From contig MEHQ01004265.1 in assembly GCA_008828725.1 (NCBI GenBank), positions 53,755-117,754 of the forward strand: DNA of 64,000 nucleotides. The letters run 5' to 3'. How positions within the stretch are numbered: the first letter of the stretch is position 1; each line of letters begins with the position of its first letter. Source of the DNA: Saccharina japonica (Eukaryota > Sar > Phaeophyceae > Laminariales > Laminariaceae). Both the position numbers and the translations under genes were made by a program. The notes beneath the pieces were generated by a model. It ran no database searches and was not told where the DNA came from. It saw nothing but the letters and a program-made list of their open reading frames with translations. Positions 1 through 12,215 of the stretch are shown here, in pieces.

Positions 1-2210
1 ACTGGCCTGTAATTGAAAAACTTTTGATACATAATTCGCATGGCCACCTTGTTAGTGTTCTTCAGCCGGACACAAAACAAACAGCTCAAGCTGGTGATGT
101 GCGCCGTCTATCGATTACCACAATATTGTAGACCACACAATACGAAGAACAACGTCGGCACATACCCACACCCATATGTATATGCCACCCTCCAGTCCAC
201 TCAGTTCAGTACCCGCGATATTTGTACATTTGATCCACCGGCGCGATTACCAACCCAATCGACCTTGCTTCACTTGTGCAACGCTTGCACAACATAACTG
301 CCGAGCACACCGTCGTGTGCGCACGTTCCCGCTGCGCCAGTGTTGAGCGTGCACTACACCCTCGAAACATATTTTCTCGCACGTTGCATTGTTCGACTTG
401 AGAATAGGCTGTACTCCTAAGACAATGCAATTGCTGGGTTCAACTACTTCGGACATTTCAGGACCACACGAGAAAAAAAGGTGGCAACCGTCGTGCCAAG
501 TTGAACAACATATACTGTGGGGAGGCAGAACTAATGTAACGGTGGGCACCGTCAAAGTACTCACATGTGTATTTAAATTGCATTTGGTTAATCAAATGAG
601 CCGGTTGGGTTCGTTCCGGGGCCGTATAGACCCAACACTCGGTTGGCCTTTACGTGGATACATAAACCAGAACGTACGGCATCATAATTGTTTTCCCATT
701 GTCTTGGTACGGCTGCGTTTAATGTTTAATATTATATGACTACCAAGCAACATCAACATGCTCCGAGAAAAAAACAAAGTTCGAATTTAGGAGTGGTAGA
801 CGCCCGATTCTTGTCAGTAATCGACATGTTAACTGCTGAGGGTTCAATATGTGGACGGGTTAATGCTTCCCCGATTCCACTGCTATATCCTGCAATCTTA
901 TGTTGATTTGGTGTATACCGTAGAACTGTATACTGCACTCGCAGCGTCTGCGGCTATTGTTACGAGTAATTGTTACAATAGGTTAAATTATAATGAGGCA
1001 TTCCACGCTTGTTCATAAAACAAATAACATATGACCTGCGAATTGTACGCTCGTGTATACACTATAAGTATTCGCCATACAGGAGCATCTTGATCTCATT
1101 ATTGTGTTTGCCTTACCACCGACTCCGACGATGATCCATACTCGTGGTCGTAGCAATGTGGTAGGCAGCGCTGGGAAAATGTCACTGTATGGACAATACC
1201 GTAACACCAAAACTGATTTAGACTATGTGCGGTAATGCTGGATTGATGTAATATTACAAATAGTATTCTACTGACCCAATTTACACCGGGCGTCCGACTA
1301 GCGGCTTACCGATCGAAGCCTCCAGCGACTTCCAACACCCAGCCTGATAACTTCCTTGACAGAGTGCTCAGAGATGTGACGGCAATAAGCAACAGGATGC
1401 AGATTTTTATACTCTACGTTCGTCCGGGGATGAACGCTGGTGCGCACTGCCGTCGTGGAAGCCCGAAAGTAGTTCCGTGGCCATGCGGTCTTCGTCCACA
1501 AATGCGTGGACGGTGGAAGGAGTACCATTGGTGTGCTGCCGTTTGTGGTGCCACAGATCGCAATCAAACCGATGACACTTCAAGGAATAGTTTGCCCAAT
1601 ATTTAAACAAGGTGATACTTGTATCACATATACAAGCCACTGCTGCACTGTCAGCGGGCGACATTTACCGGCAGGTACTTACACCGATTGCAACCGACAA
1701 TCGACCCTTTCTCTTCGTTGCTGTTGATATTTGCGACCGGACACGACACTCCTGGTAAAAGCGATATCAGTGTACAACGCCTACGTTAATCGGCACGGCT
1801 TTTCTCGGGATGCTGTACTGCCGTATGATATTATGTTCAATGGTGCTCCTGGGTTTGCTTCCCCGTCACTGGGTGACAAGTATGGACCTACCCCACGGTA
1901 TAGGGTAGCACTTCAGGGTTTTATATATATATTCTGGCCGGTTAAACTTCTCAAGTGAGCAATTACTGGTTACTACATGGCATGATATTTTTACTATGTA
2001 CGTAGTCTTTTTGTTCAAGACTATTACAGTAGCGGACCATAGTAAACAGAACCTACCGTAAACACAAAAACCAACTTTTTTGCATATGTTTACCTTGTTT
2101 AACTAACATTATTAGGTCATACTTACCATGTTCGCACGTTATATCGCCTATAAATCATGGTCCGGGTGTACGAACCACATTCTTTCTATGACATGTTTCG
2201 GTTGAAAACC

Positions 2211-2234
2211 TGAGCCCCTCTTGTTTGGGGCTCA
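2211..2234 (+). other. Conserved 8-bp hairpin, copy a
   Basis: The sequence TGAGCCCC pairs with GGGGCTCA across an 8-base loop. The preceding text 'catgtttcggttga' and following 'gaaaa' also surround a second hairpin at 13669-13692. The stem differs there by a paired C-to-T and G-to-A change, so pairing is kept. It could be a structured RNA end or coincidence; no poly-T tract suggests a Pol III stop. Confidence 0.35.
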
Positions 2235-4410
2235 GAAAACAAGGCACCATCCTAACCCTGGCATTGCTCGCTTACACCAATATCTAGAACGCGAGATTAT
2301 AAATGTTGACAGCCAGTAACCATCTAACATCCACAAACACCCCCACCTCCATTTACTTTTCCTTGGCGCAGTTCGTGTATATACAGAGCCAAGAAATATT
2401 CCCTAAAACATATTCCTGAAAAAATATATAGTACGTACCCAGCTCGGAAATTCGCCTCGCTGGGGGTGCGTCAATATACACGGTTGTCATTGAAACGTCG
2501 GGACGAATGGATGTTACACCCCCTATAAACGTTGCATGATACGTACCGGTGCGAATGGTTACAGGTGAATTTGGTACTTTAATGGCGGAGGCACCCAATT
2601 GTATATTGGATCTGAGCGATACCGTTATAAGCGTATATCATTGAGGTAGAGGGTTATTTATTTATAGTGCAATTTCGGGCAAGGTAAAGTATTTCCCCAA
2701 TCGGGAGCGTGCGTGCTACTAATCCCCATTATGACCGGATTGGGTTTAATTCGTGTCCGCCCCCTCGCCAAGGTTTTCGGCAGTAGATGGAGCCACGAGG
2801 ACTGACAGCCGCTACGAGGCGACGAGTAAAAGTTTACTTAACGGCTTTGCGTATTAAATACGAAATATTACGTCGGGAGGTCTGCGAGGCTGGGTTGGAC
2901 ACGTATAGCGAAGAGGGTAGGGGTACTCCAGTGTGTATTTGCGTCGGGGGGGGTTATTGCAACGTCAGCAAGGTTGACCGCACGGGTGGTCACGTTGCTG
3001 GGACTTAAACACTGCTGTAATACAAAAATTGACAATCGTTGTTATATAATTCGTAGGTACATTATTTGTTCACGTATATCCCGAAAACCACCTGTGAACA
3101 GCGGCAGCGATGATGGCTCGTGACGTCTGCTAAAGGTCAGAATAGATTGGTCGCGATACATTGAATTAGGTCGATAAACGTAATTCGTTGAACGGTACGG
3201 ACGGGGCCTACGTTGGGGAATTCCGTAATTGGTGGGTTTGGTGTTGCTCTATCTGGCATGTGGGGTACAATGAAGACATTAATGAGAAACAATTTACTCG
3301 GGTAGATGGTGCCACGGATCCCCATGAGAGGGAGAGAAGAAGACGTGATGGAAAATTTGGATATGTTGGTATTCTTGTCCCCATTGAAGATAGAGTACTG
3401 GCCCTCGGACGAACCGAGGAATATATAACTCAATAGTGACTCAATATGAACTCATATGAACTATAATCAAGCTGGAAATGAACTTGAAAACAACTGCCCC
3501 GAGTAGGGAAATGCATCATTCAAAACACAGGATGCTCGGACTGTCAATCACCCCAACCATGCTAAGAATATATACCGGCCAATAGCTCATTTACCGCCTG
3601 GTCATATACCTAGGCTCCAAGGGGAATTGAACCAATACATGGATCAACCATATACCCTATACCGTAGACCATGACGGGGCATATTTACTCCCCAACACAT
3701 ACGATAATATAATAAAAAATTGCACCCGATAGGCAAAATTGATGATAGTCTTTGCGATGACAATGGGGTTTCACCTTTTGGCACAAAACAAAACTTCAAA
3801 TATATGTGTGCCGTGGTGACATGTGAGGCGACGTCGACTCCACAACAGCATCGTTTCAATGACCTCGAACGCCCGTACTCGTAGCACGTGCGAGTACAAC
3901 CTTCTCACCACTGCTTGTATCGTATACACTAAGCCATTTGGCTTCAACGGGCAGGCGACTGTCTATACATTTCCACTGCACCGTAGAGACAAGCCAACTT
4001 CTATTTAATTGTGTTCGTATCACATCCATTCGTTGAACGACTACCCTTCGGAGTCAAGTCACCATACACCACGTCTGATGTTGCTGCTGCTGCTGCTGAC
4101 AACACCGCTGGCTACCATTGATCAGCGGCTGCAATGTGTGCCGTTTGTCTACACGAAATACACATATTTATTCCTGGTCTGGTACCACAGACTACGAGGT
4201 ACATACTTTCGAGTGAACATGACGTAACAGAGTACTCAGAAAATCTTCGTGAATGAGAACGTAAAGGATTGAACTTACGAACGAGTGCCCTTGCATAATT
4301 GTCCAATTACCCCCAAACCCTGGTAAAACAACAGTTGTTTTACTGTTTCACGACCTGTTCGGCATATCGAGGTAATATTTTCAAAATTGACGAGTGCACG
4401 TCAACTCCAC

Positions 4411-4719
4411 GACGCGTACTATGAGCAGGTTGCACGTGCAAAGGTTTTTGTGCAGGATGCTGGTTTTAATGTGTGAGGCTGACCTTTTGGGCCGCAGGTG
4501 TTTTTTTGGGAAAACGCCATCAAAACACGCGTCGGAGCCGCGTGGCTGCCCCTGCCGAACTCGTGCTCTCCAAGGGGTTGGGGTTCGGGTTAGGGTTAGT
4601 GTTAAGGTTAGGGGTGTGTCTGGGGTTGGCTTGGTCTGGGTCGACGGGCAAGGATGAAATTGGCCACACACAGCCTGCACAAAACCTTTTGCAGGTGCAA
4701 CCTGCACATAACTCACGCC
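4411..4719. mobile_element. Short inverted-repeat transposon, 9-bp target duplication (Mutator-like MITE)
   Basis: The element is flanked by perfect 9-bp direct repeats CAACTCCAC (4402-4410 and 4720-4728). Its ends are inverted repeats of about 45 bp sharing GCAGGTTGCAC, then TGCAAA and GGTTTTGTGCAGG after small gaps. The 309-bp interior has no transposase. It contains a telomere-like run of TTAGGG-type repeats (about 4579-4612). A 9-bp duplication with ends starting in G is typical of Mutator-like elements, though 8-bp hAT duplication cannot be excluded. It sits in a 2.5-kb stretch (3290-5820) absent from unit 2, so no empty site is available. Confidence 0.75.
4579..4612 (+). repeat. Interstitial telomere-like G-rich run
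   Basis: The run is a degenerate series of GGGTTAGGGTTAG-type repeats followed by GTTAAGGTTAGGGG. It lies inside the short transposon at 4411-4719, so it is more likely part of the element than a relic of a chromosome end. Confidence 0.5.
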
Positions 4720-5560
4720 CAACTCCACAAGGACAACTTGAGAACAGAAAACAAAATTCCACCATTTTGAGTACTCCAGGTACTGTATTGGAATGGAATA
4801 CCCCTTCGTGATGTATCAATGTATTGGTTTAAGTACTTCACAGCCGTGCGTGTGCCTGTTTAAACTTCAATCCGCTGAACATCTCCCGCCTTTTTTAAAC
4901 AACAAGCGCAAGCGACTCTGCGTTTCCGCTTCAGCTCGTGAGGAAGCTATACACAGATGAGAAGAGTCCCACGTCCGCCCACGGTACTGATGCTGTAGTT
5001 TGGCAGGCCACTTAGGTTCGCGTTGCGCTCTAGGCAACCGGCGGGCACAGCAAGAGCTCGCCGAATCGTCGTCCGAAGCATACACAACTTCCTAAATATT
5101 TGGCTTCGCCCACGGACCGTACGTAGATACATCCGGTAGCAGCGTGTTGTTGTGCACATAGTAGAGCGGGCGTACGAGTTACGGCGGATACATGCGGTAT
5201 TGTGAACGAAGCCAGGGGTGTCAGTCTACTACAACAGTAGTACGTATGTACCGCGAGTTCCGATGTTGAGATGAATACAAAGTGTTGTCGTGCTGTCGTA
5301 CCAGGTAGAAGGTATGTTGGCAGCAGGAAACGCTACGGAAGCCCCAAGAGAAGAACAGAACATCAGCACAGAAGAATACAGAAGCAACAAAAAGAAATTT
5401 AGTTTTTGGCCATGGCGTTCTGCTAGTGCGGTATGGCACTGCTACCGGCGTACTACTACACTGTAGACATACATACGGCGTATGGGCTTGGTGACATGAT
5501 ACCTTCGCTCCACCTGACACCACGGAAAATACTATTAAGAGTTGTTTGTGTGCATAAAGG

Positions 5561-5614
5561 TAAAATCCCATTCTCATCGGAAAGGCAATTCTCAATTACA
5601 AAAATCGGGTGTTA
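5561..5614. mobile_element. Solitary end of the TTAT-flanked element family
   Basis: The text 'cattctcatcggaaaggcaa' followed by 'ttctcaatta' and 'aaaatcgggtgtt' closely matches the right inverted repeat of the 438-bp element at 28303-28740. I found no matching left end upstream, so this looks like a truncated or very decayed copy. Confidence 0.55.
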
Positions 5615-5887
5615 AATGTAGAATACATGATTAAAATACGACCTCGTCCCTGTCGTGTTATTGTATTACCACTGCTGTAAGGCACGACTGCGTGTGGCAA
5701 AAAACAACCGAGGATATAAAATGTACCCCTGTCAAATCTACCAGGCACGACAGCTCGTTATATGAGAACACGCAGCACCTACTGTAGTAGCAGTAGATTA
5801 GGATGCTATTGATACCTGTTATTTCTCATAGCATGGACAAAACAACGTAAACCATTTCACCAGACGACGCGTCGGGTTCGTCGCAAA

Positions 5888-6014
5888 TTAAACGTTTTCG
5901 ATGTCAAAACAATAATGTCGAAGCGCAAGCCATGCTGGTAATCCGATAAGCCCTGCATGATCATCGACATGAGCGCTCAGGCTGCTGGCCGGAGAACCGC
6001 GGGTGTAAGCGTCC
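5888..6014 (-). pseudogene. 'AYTxGxP' exon-like island, unit 1 first copy
   Basis: On the minus strand, a potential acceptor (..ATACAG) at 6015-6017 is followed by a frame reading AYTRGSPASSLSAHVDDHAG and then GLIGLPAWLA. The homologous place in unit 2 (acceptor at 33242-33244) reads AYTFGSPTSCLNAHLDDNVG. Related exons sit at 15447 and 38240. Function is unknown. The island is short and its downstream donor was not found, so it may be one exon of a decayed gene. Confidence 0.4.
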
Positions 6015-7949
6015 CTGTATTTTGCCCGGTTGAATCCTGAATCCTGCAGTAGGTACTGGAAACATGCAATCATGCACCCTTTGCTTTGGTGAGGGGAAAT
6101 TTCCGTTACGTCTGAAACAGGGCACATATTCAAATCTATTTCTCGTTTGTCTTCGTAAAGCTCCCGTGACAAGTCCGCTGATATAGATTAAATGCATTAA
6201 TTCGAGGAAAGAAAATACTAGTCCCTACTGCCTGAAATGTCGCCATGTATCGTGTACCAGGCATGCGCGTAGTAAGCACACACTTCGCTGATGAACCCTT
6301 ACCTGCACCAGTGCATGATACTGTTTTGCGGGATCGAGGACGAGAACGATCCAATACGTTTTTACTGACACGGTATTCCTGCTGTACACCGTACTAAAGG
6401 TATGGTACGTATCAAAATATATTATATTGAATATGCATGATGTGAACACGAGCACGAATCATACGTGCCCATATTGTATGCGTTGCACTGGCTGCAGCTG
6501 CTTGTTGCTGTGCCTCTCGGCATACGTAACTTTGCCGCGGGCTGGGGCGCCGAGACTGAAGCGGTGCGTCCGAACCCCCTTGAGCAAAAGCACGGCGTAC
6601 TTGTTCCGTACTTGCCTAAGCTAGGATGACGTTGATTGGTCGTCGTGTTGGGCCTCTAAAGGCGGCTATGAGTAGTCAAAGCGGAATGTCGTACGAGACA
6701 TCCCAAAAGTAAACGAATAATGCAGCTTGCCAAAATCCAGCATCAGCGACCACGTAAGGCCAATCAGGGGGCTACCGCCCACGATTATTACAGCGGGCTT
6801 GGCCTCGGGTACGAGACCTAACCCAGTCCTAGGGTTGTGTGAGTATACTCCACTTTCTTCATGACCTAAAGCGTAGATCGCCAACCTTGGTAGATACAAT
6901 ATCTGACAACCTTAAATAAACATACTATGCACGTCGATGGGTCAGATATATGTACGTATTCAACAGACGCCATGGTTCCCATGAGGGTGCAACCTACTGA
7001 TACGGGGCGGTAAATATTAGCGCCGGATCGTCAACGCCAGCCCGAGTCCGAAGTCTTTGCTCCAAAACTGTTGGATCAACTCTGTCAGAGATTTCAAGTG
7101 GCTACCTGAACCTCCCTCTGTAGTAATAAAGTTCATTTCAAGAAACTCGTTTGTGTTTGCTGCACGCAAAACGAGCGTCGTTCACGCTATAATTAACAAT
7201 ATGAGTCTTCATGACAGTTATCCGGGTTGTTCGGTTTTCTCCGGGGTGGCCTGTACTTCGCGGTCGGCAACACGAGGTATTTCCATTATACAATATGAAG
7301 TGTAGAAGTTTACCTGTATACGTGGCTATCAGTTCTGATTGGAAGAATTTGTGATCATTTATTTTGCCCCAAGTTATTGACGCAAAAGTATAATTAGGAT
7401 GAAAATCAGAACATATAATACTCTGTACACCATGTCGGGAATTGTGTCATATACAGATAAGGCCGAATTTATCGTCAATATGTGCCATTTCGATTCGATA
7501 CGACACAAACATATCGTGTTCGCTAGAGCGATGAAACGGCAAGAGCGCTTGCTGGTTTTTTATGCTCACATGCGGAGCTCGATGTCTACGCCGACACGTG
7601 CCACCCAGCCTATTTCCATGCGCTACACGTAGTCCTAAATCAAATATTCAAATACAAGTACAATACTATCCGCTACTAAAGTTGATCACATGGTGATCTT
7701 AACCGACCACACAAAACGACTTTACAATGACAGCCCCTACCGCTGAAAGAGTGTCGAAATAAAAAAAAAACAGCCTGTCCGTGTTGTGCTGGGTCCACTT
7801 CAGCCACACTATCACACCGCATGGCGCAGGGTGGTAACACATGTGCGTAAATTACCCCGACGTATCCTGGCGGTGTGAGGTGCCATAGTAAAAATCAGCA
7901 GGGGGGCCTACGGTGCGGCAGTTGGGAGCAAATACCTCGTCGCTTTGTG

Positions 7950-8125
7950 CTTTCGTAACAAGCATCCCCACGCGGGCTGACTGGAAAGCGGTAACACTCT
8001 CCTGGCCCGATTTAGCACAAGGCACTCTACCCACAGTTCTCGGACCGTTGTCGGTCGAAGGTAGGGGATATAAAAAGGCCTCCCCGGCAAACAGGGACGA
8101 CGATCTTCCCGTTCTGCACTGTCGG
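7950..8125 (-). other. Conserved island, possibly coding
   Basis: This stretch is well preserved against 35080-35255 in unit 2. On the minus strand one frame keeps SARVxML..KA and 'PCAxSGxxSVxAFxSARV'-like text. A plus-strand frame is also similar. The strand therefore cannot be decided, and no splice borders were confirmed. Confidence 0.3.
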
Positions 8126-8391
8126 CGTTTTCTCACTGCTGTACCAGCTGCGAGAGAGAAACGATTTTGTCGATGGTGACCTTTGACTCTTTTGCTTTAA
8201 AAGGCTGCAGGACTAGAGATCTGTTTGAATCTTCAGGGCGATGTCGATACAACATATGTTTGTGATTTCCCAGCACCTTGGAACCCAAGTGCTCGTCAAT
8301 TGCCGTATCGGATATATGCTGCTTTGTCTTGGACCGGTGCAAGCATGTTTGCACTCGAATATCGTTTACAGCCTGGTAAGCGCCGGATCAG

Positions 8392-9676
8392 TTACATTTT
8401 GTAACCTTCGAGTTGCGCCCTCAGTAGTTTACGCTAAGCTATCCACAAAACTCCTAATTCACGAACACAAAATCCATAACCCAGTTTTCCACCCTGACTC
8501 TATTTTGCAAGACGTCAACAGTGGGCTTGGCGGTTTGCAAATCTTGTATTCAGAATATCTGGGTCGACCACCATCAAGCGTCCCGCAGACAGGAAAATTG
8601 GGAAAATTGCCGAGCTGAGGACTGTTACTATAATCAGAGCGCCGTCCCATCCACACTCAGGTTTGTTCCAAGCACAGACCAACATCGCGAGCAAGGTCGT
8701 CGCCCAGTACGCAATACCCCACCCACCCAGAAGAGAAGGCACACGATAATCTGCGTAGCTGCGCCATCCCTGTCTAACCCCCAGCGTTTCGGAGGAGCGA
8801 AGGCCTCACGGCATGACGGGGACACGGTTACGTCTTGCCCTAAGTCTGGCTACCGCCTTCAGACCGACCCAGATGCCAAGTACCGCATGCATCGAAATCA
8901 GAACCAACTTATTACCACTTAATAAAAAGCTGTAGCCCTGGCTGCTTGATGTATACTACGGATAATCTGCGATAGCGAATGCAAACCCATATAGCCCCTG
9001 CACATATAACCAGTTGGGGACCACCTGCGCCAGCCATATTACCTGAGGTATATAGTAATACGGTTGACCTTTGAAACGTTCGGTAGGTCTGTTGATGATT
9101 GCCAAAGCACGACAAACACTCGGTTTATGACTCAGCGTTGGGCCTTCTTCGCTTTCACATGCTTTACTCCAAGTGTCCAAAACCATCTGTATTGTGGAAC
9201 ACAACACAACGGAGGCCACCGTCGTGGCCACTAGATTGGCGAACCAAATGAATCGACGCGTGCTACGATAGAGGTAATACCTTTTGACTGAAATGTTTAC
9301 TGAATGACCGGGCTCCTTAACCTATAATCGTCAGATTTTCATTATGGTGTGGCAACTTCGCTCATTGTATACTTCGGTTTTGGAATTGGGTTTCGGGTTA
9401 CACAATGTGTCGTGCAAAAACAGTTTTTGGTTGAGGTATAGGGCTCCTGAAGTGTCCGCCCTCAGAATAAAAAAGGTGCACCTTTACCGTAGCATGCATC
9501 AACCACATTGGCCACTTTTGGAGAACACCATTATCCCCGCGCAACAACGTGAAATATTCCCCGACGTCGATTATTGCGATCAATGCCAGCACGAAGCTCA
9601 TTCAACGCGAGTTTATCGCCCGAAATAGTCGCCGTCGTTGGTGAACTGTCGAAATAAATTTCAGAGTCATCTCGCC
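8392..9676 (-). pseudogene. Broken copy of the multi-pass membrane-protein exon
   Basis: Translated in pieces on the minus strand, this matches the 346-residue exon product of 16334-17374. The preserved parts include the first membrane segment (MSFVLALIAI), the GDNGVLQKWPMW stretch, the SLLGGWGIAYWATTLLAMLV segment, ECGWDGA, and LMVVDPDIL. It is broken by an in-frame TGA just before the MSFVLAL segment and by frameshifts in the middle (about 8950-9400) and near the end, so no single frame spans it. Nucleotide similarity continues past the stop-codon position of the intact copies. It is more diverged than the unit 1 and unit 2 copies are from each other, so it is an older duplicate. It faces away from the second broken copy at 11258. 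Confidence 0.8.
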
Positions 9677-9892
9677 CTCGGTCGGGGACGACACGTCCGA
9701 ACGCGAGAAACGATATACACGGAAGTCATGAGGTGTTCAACAGTTCGTGTTGGCTGGTTATGGACCCCAAGGTAAACACTGAGGTTTCCACAGAAGACAC
9801 GATAGTACCGGCAGCAGGTGACAATCTATTATAAAGAGAGCTATCTACGAGTGCTAGTACCGATACGCTACGCCCGTGCTCGGACACAGCCT

Positions 9893-10914
9893 CTACGCTC
9901 TGTGTCCACACCACAACTTTGCGTATCTAATGAAGTTCAAACAATTTGTTCTGAGTAGAAATATTTTACCGACTTTTATCACAACTGTGGCAGTTGGACC
10001 TTTTGCACCACAAGGGGCCCGGTTTATTCTAGTGATAAATTGTTTCATCCTGATATCCGAAGTTATCCAAATCGGAAACAGCGTGCGAAGGGGACCCATC
10101 ACAACCGGGAACCTGGCGTCGAAATATCGCCGTCAGTATTCGGCCTCTAAACCAAACAATTCCCACATAAATAACAGCCTAAGTGACCAGAACCAGATTG
10201 AGTCAGCCTCAAATATCCAAACAGCGGTGCGATTCATAGTCCAATGGATCGATGTGGTTCCTCCCTTTGAAAACTGTTTTTTTATTTTGAACTTGAACCC
10301 CTGCGTCTTTGGAATATCCAGGCCCTTCCTTTGCTGCTCAGTCATCCGTCGAAAGTACGATGGCATTCGTGGGCGGTCGTTATAGCTCCAATTCTCATGT
10401 AGAAACATGGGAAGGGAATGTGCACAATTCGCTTCGTTCTTCTTGATTGAGGTTCGCTTATTCGTGGGAATCATCATCAATATTTTCGTTTATTTCGTCA
10501 ATGTGGACAACTGCAGCCACTTTTCCTTTCACGCATATCCCGTTGAAGTCGTTGGAGGTACATGGATAGGCCAGACCAATAATCGATGTACAAGTCTTCC
10601 AGGCTGATACATATCAGTATTCGCTACCCTTCTTGGTGGCATGTTTACTTCGCAATAATTTCAAGACGCTGGTGGCGTCTAGGGTAATGCTTTCCCCGCC
10701 TCGTACCATTGTTCCTGGTTGAGAAGATTGGTAGATAGGTTTCAGTTTCGTCGGAGATTCCCTCGAATCCAACGTGCTGCAGATCAGAGGGATCATACAT
10801 CGGTCGGACACCAGTCGTGACCGCCATTCCACAAACGTTGGAGTTGAAGCCGAATTCCCAACGCTGTCTACTAAGCTTCCACATCTGCGCTTTATTTTCC
10901 TCAACTTGATCCAC
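9893..10914 (-). pseudogene. Open minus-strand stretch upstream of the broken exon, possible decayed exons
   Basis: Between the two head-to-head pseudogenes one minus frame is open from 10480 to 9893 except for a single stop near 10130. Another frame is open from 10914 to 10645, reading CGMAVTTGVRPMYDPSDLQH. They lie where upstream exons of the 8392-9676 pseudogene would be expected. I see no matching sequence in either unit and no convincing splice borders, and the plus strand is also open here (9876-10385). The coding claim is therefore weak. Confidence 0.25.
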
Positions 10915-11257
10915 CGTATGCCTCTAGCATGAACAAGGTGGATTGTCGGCCATTAACAATACGTGAAAACTATACGTACAGTGCTTGGTCCAAACCGGGC
11001 GTACCTGAACCTATCAAACACACGATCGTCCTCCACAGAATCGTAACTCCTGGAGGCAATTGATGCTTTAGATTCAACCTCACCTGTATCGGCAACTTCG
11101 TACGCTTTTAATGGAACGGAAAATTGAACGTATATTCACATTCAAACGTCCGCGTGATGCCGGTCCTGCTACCGTTTGATTAGGCAATCATCTACCTGAA
11201 GGGACTCCCAAAGCAACGAACTTGTTTCCTGTACAAATGTGTTGTTTTCGTGGGCCG

Positions 11258-12215
11258 GATGAGAAGACGCTAATTTTTCGGTCCGCGTTTCCTCAAGAAT
11301 TTCGCCTAAATTGGGCGATCCACATTATCGGCATCCGCTTGTCCCTGGCGCCAATCGCAGTTGCCTTGTTTGGGGATGCTTCGCCATTGCTAGGCCAAAG
11401 TAGGGACCTTCTTAACACATTTTTTTCCACGTTTTATTTATGGGGGGTCAGTCCGGCGGCAGTCACATGGGGCTCATTTCGGCTTAGTTCCGCTCCCCAG
11501 ACTATTTGCGAGTTCATTGAAGCTGGCGAACACGCGGACGTTGACATGTCAACATCTAGTTTGGCCCTGTCTAGCGGCTTGGTGGGTTTAATGGCGATGC
11601 TCAACGACGCACACAAACGCTTACGATAAGAGCCTGGATTTGTTGGGGTAACGTCCGCGTGGCTTTCTCAGGCAGTAGGCAGCTGGAGGGTGTCAGCTGG
11701 AGGTACTGGGAACCCTATTTCGTTTCCCTCGTTTGGAATACGCCTCCAAGCAATATCCTAAGCTTGGTCCTAAGTGACGATAAGTTCACCTTGGTGCTAT
11801 TAAACGTGGTCCTCCTCATCGGGCTCGTAGCGAAGGCAATCGGGCGACGTAGGCGAAGGCAGGTGCGCGTTACGGCCAGTATGGAACAGCGCAATTCTTC
11901 GGAAAGAGACCTGTCTTTATAGAGACAAATAAGTCATGAACGGTTTTCGTGTGCCTTCTCTCTTGGTGGGGTTGAGCATTGGGTATTAGACCACCTCCCT
12001 ACTGTCCGTGTTGGGCTGGTCTTAGAAAAGAGATCTGTAGGGAAACGCCCCATTTGTTGGTATAGTTATTGGCTACGTTGTGTTACCGAGTTTCTTCCTT
12101 GATGGTAGTTTCTAGTTGGCTGACCCGAACTTTCTTGGATCCCGATTTCGCGTTTATATCGAGCGTGGCGTAGACAGTTTGAGGAACACGCGATCGGTGG
12201 TGTACTGCAGTCTGA
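11258..12215 (+). pseudogene. Second broken copy of the membrane-protein exon, opposite strand
   Basis: The frame starts with DEKTLIF, matching DEKVLKL at the exon start of the intact copies. It then keeps FGDASPLLGQ, a VSPAAVTW segment, and later VPSLLVG and LADPNFLGSRF. It stops at 11627-11629 and needs several frame changes, with further stops around 11985 and 12030. The acceptor seen in the intact copies (CAG before GAC GAG) is not preserved here: the bases before GAT GAG are GGGCCG. It lies on the plus strand with its 5' end facing that of the 8392-9676 pseudogene, about 1.6 kb away. Similarity fades after about 12215. Confidence 0.75.

Larger units (their letters stand above)
40..8124. 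other. Unit 1 left arm, no convincing gene
   Basis: This arm aligns in blocks with 27636-35255 of unit 2. Open frames here are short, lack conserved partners in unit 2 and overlap on both strands. The exceptions are a small exon-like island ending at 6014 and a possibly coding island at 7950-8125, both listed separately. A 9-bp-target transposon lies at 4411-4719. I see no other gene. Confidence 0.5.

Noticed and set aside
4381-4819. Overlapping proteins on both strands around 4400-4820
   Set aside because: They span a short inverted-repeat transposon with a telomere-like run and are not conserved.
9876-10385. A 169-residue plus-strand protein
   Set aside because: The opposite strand is also open, there is no partner elsewhere in the window, and no membrane or domain pattern is clear.
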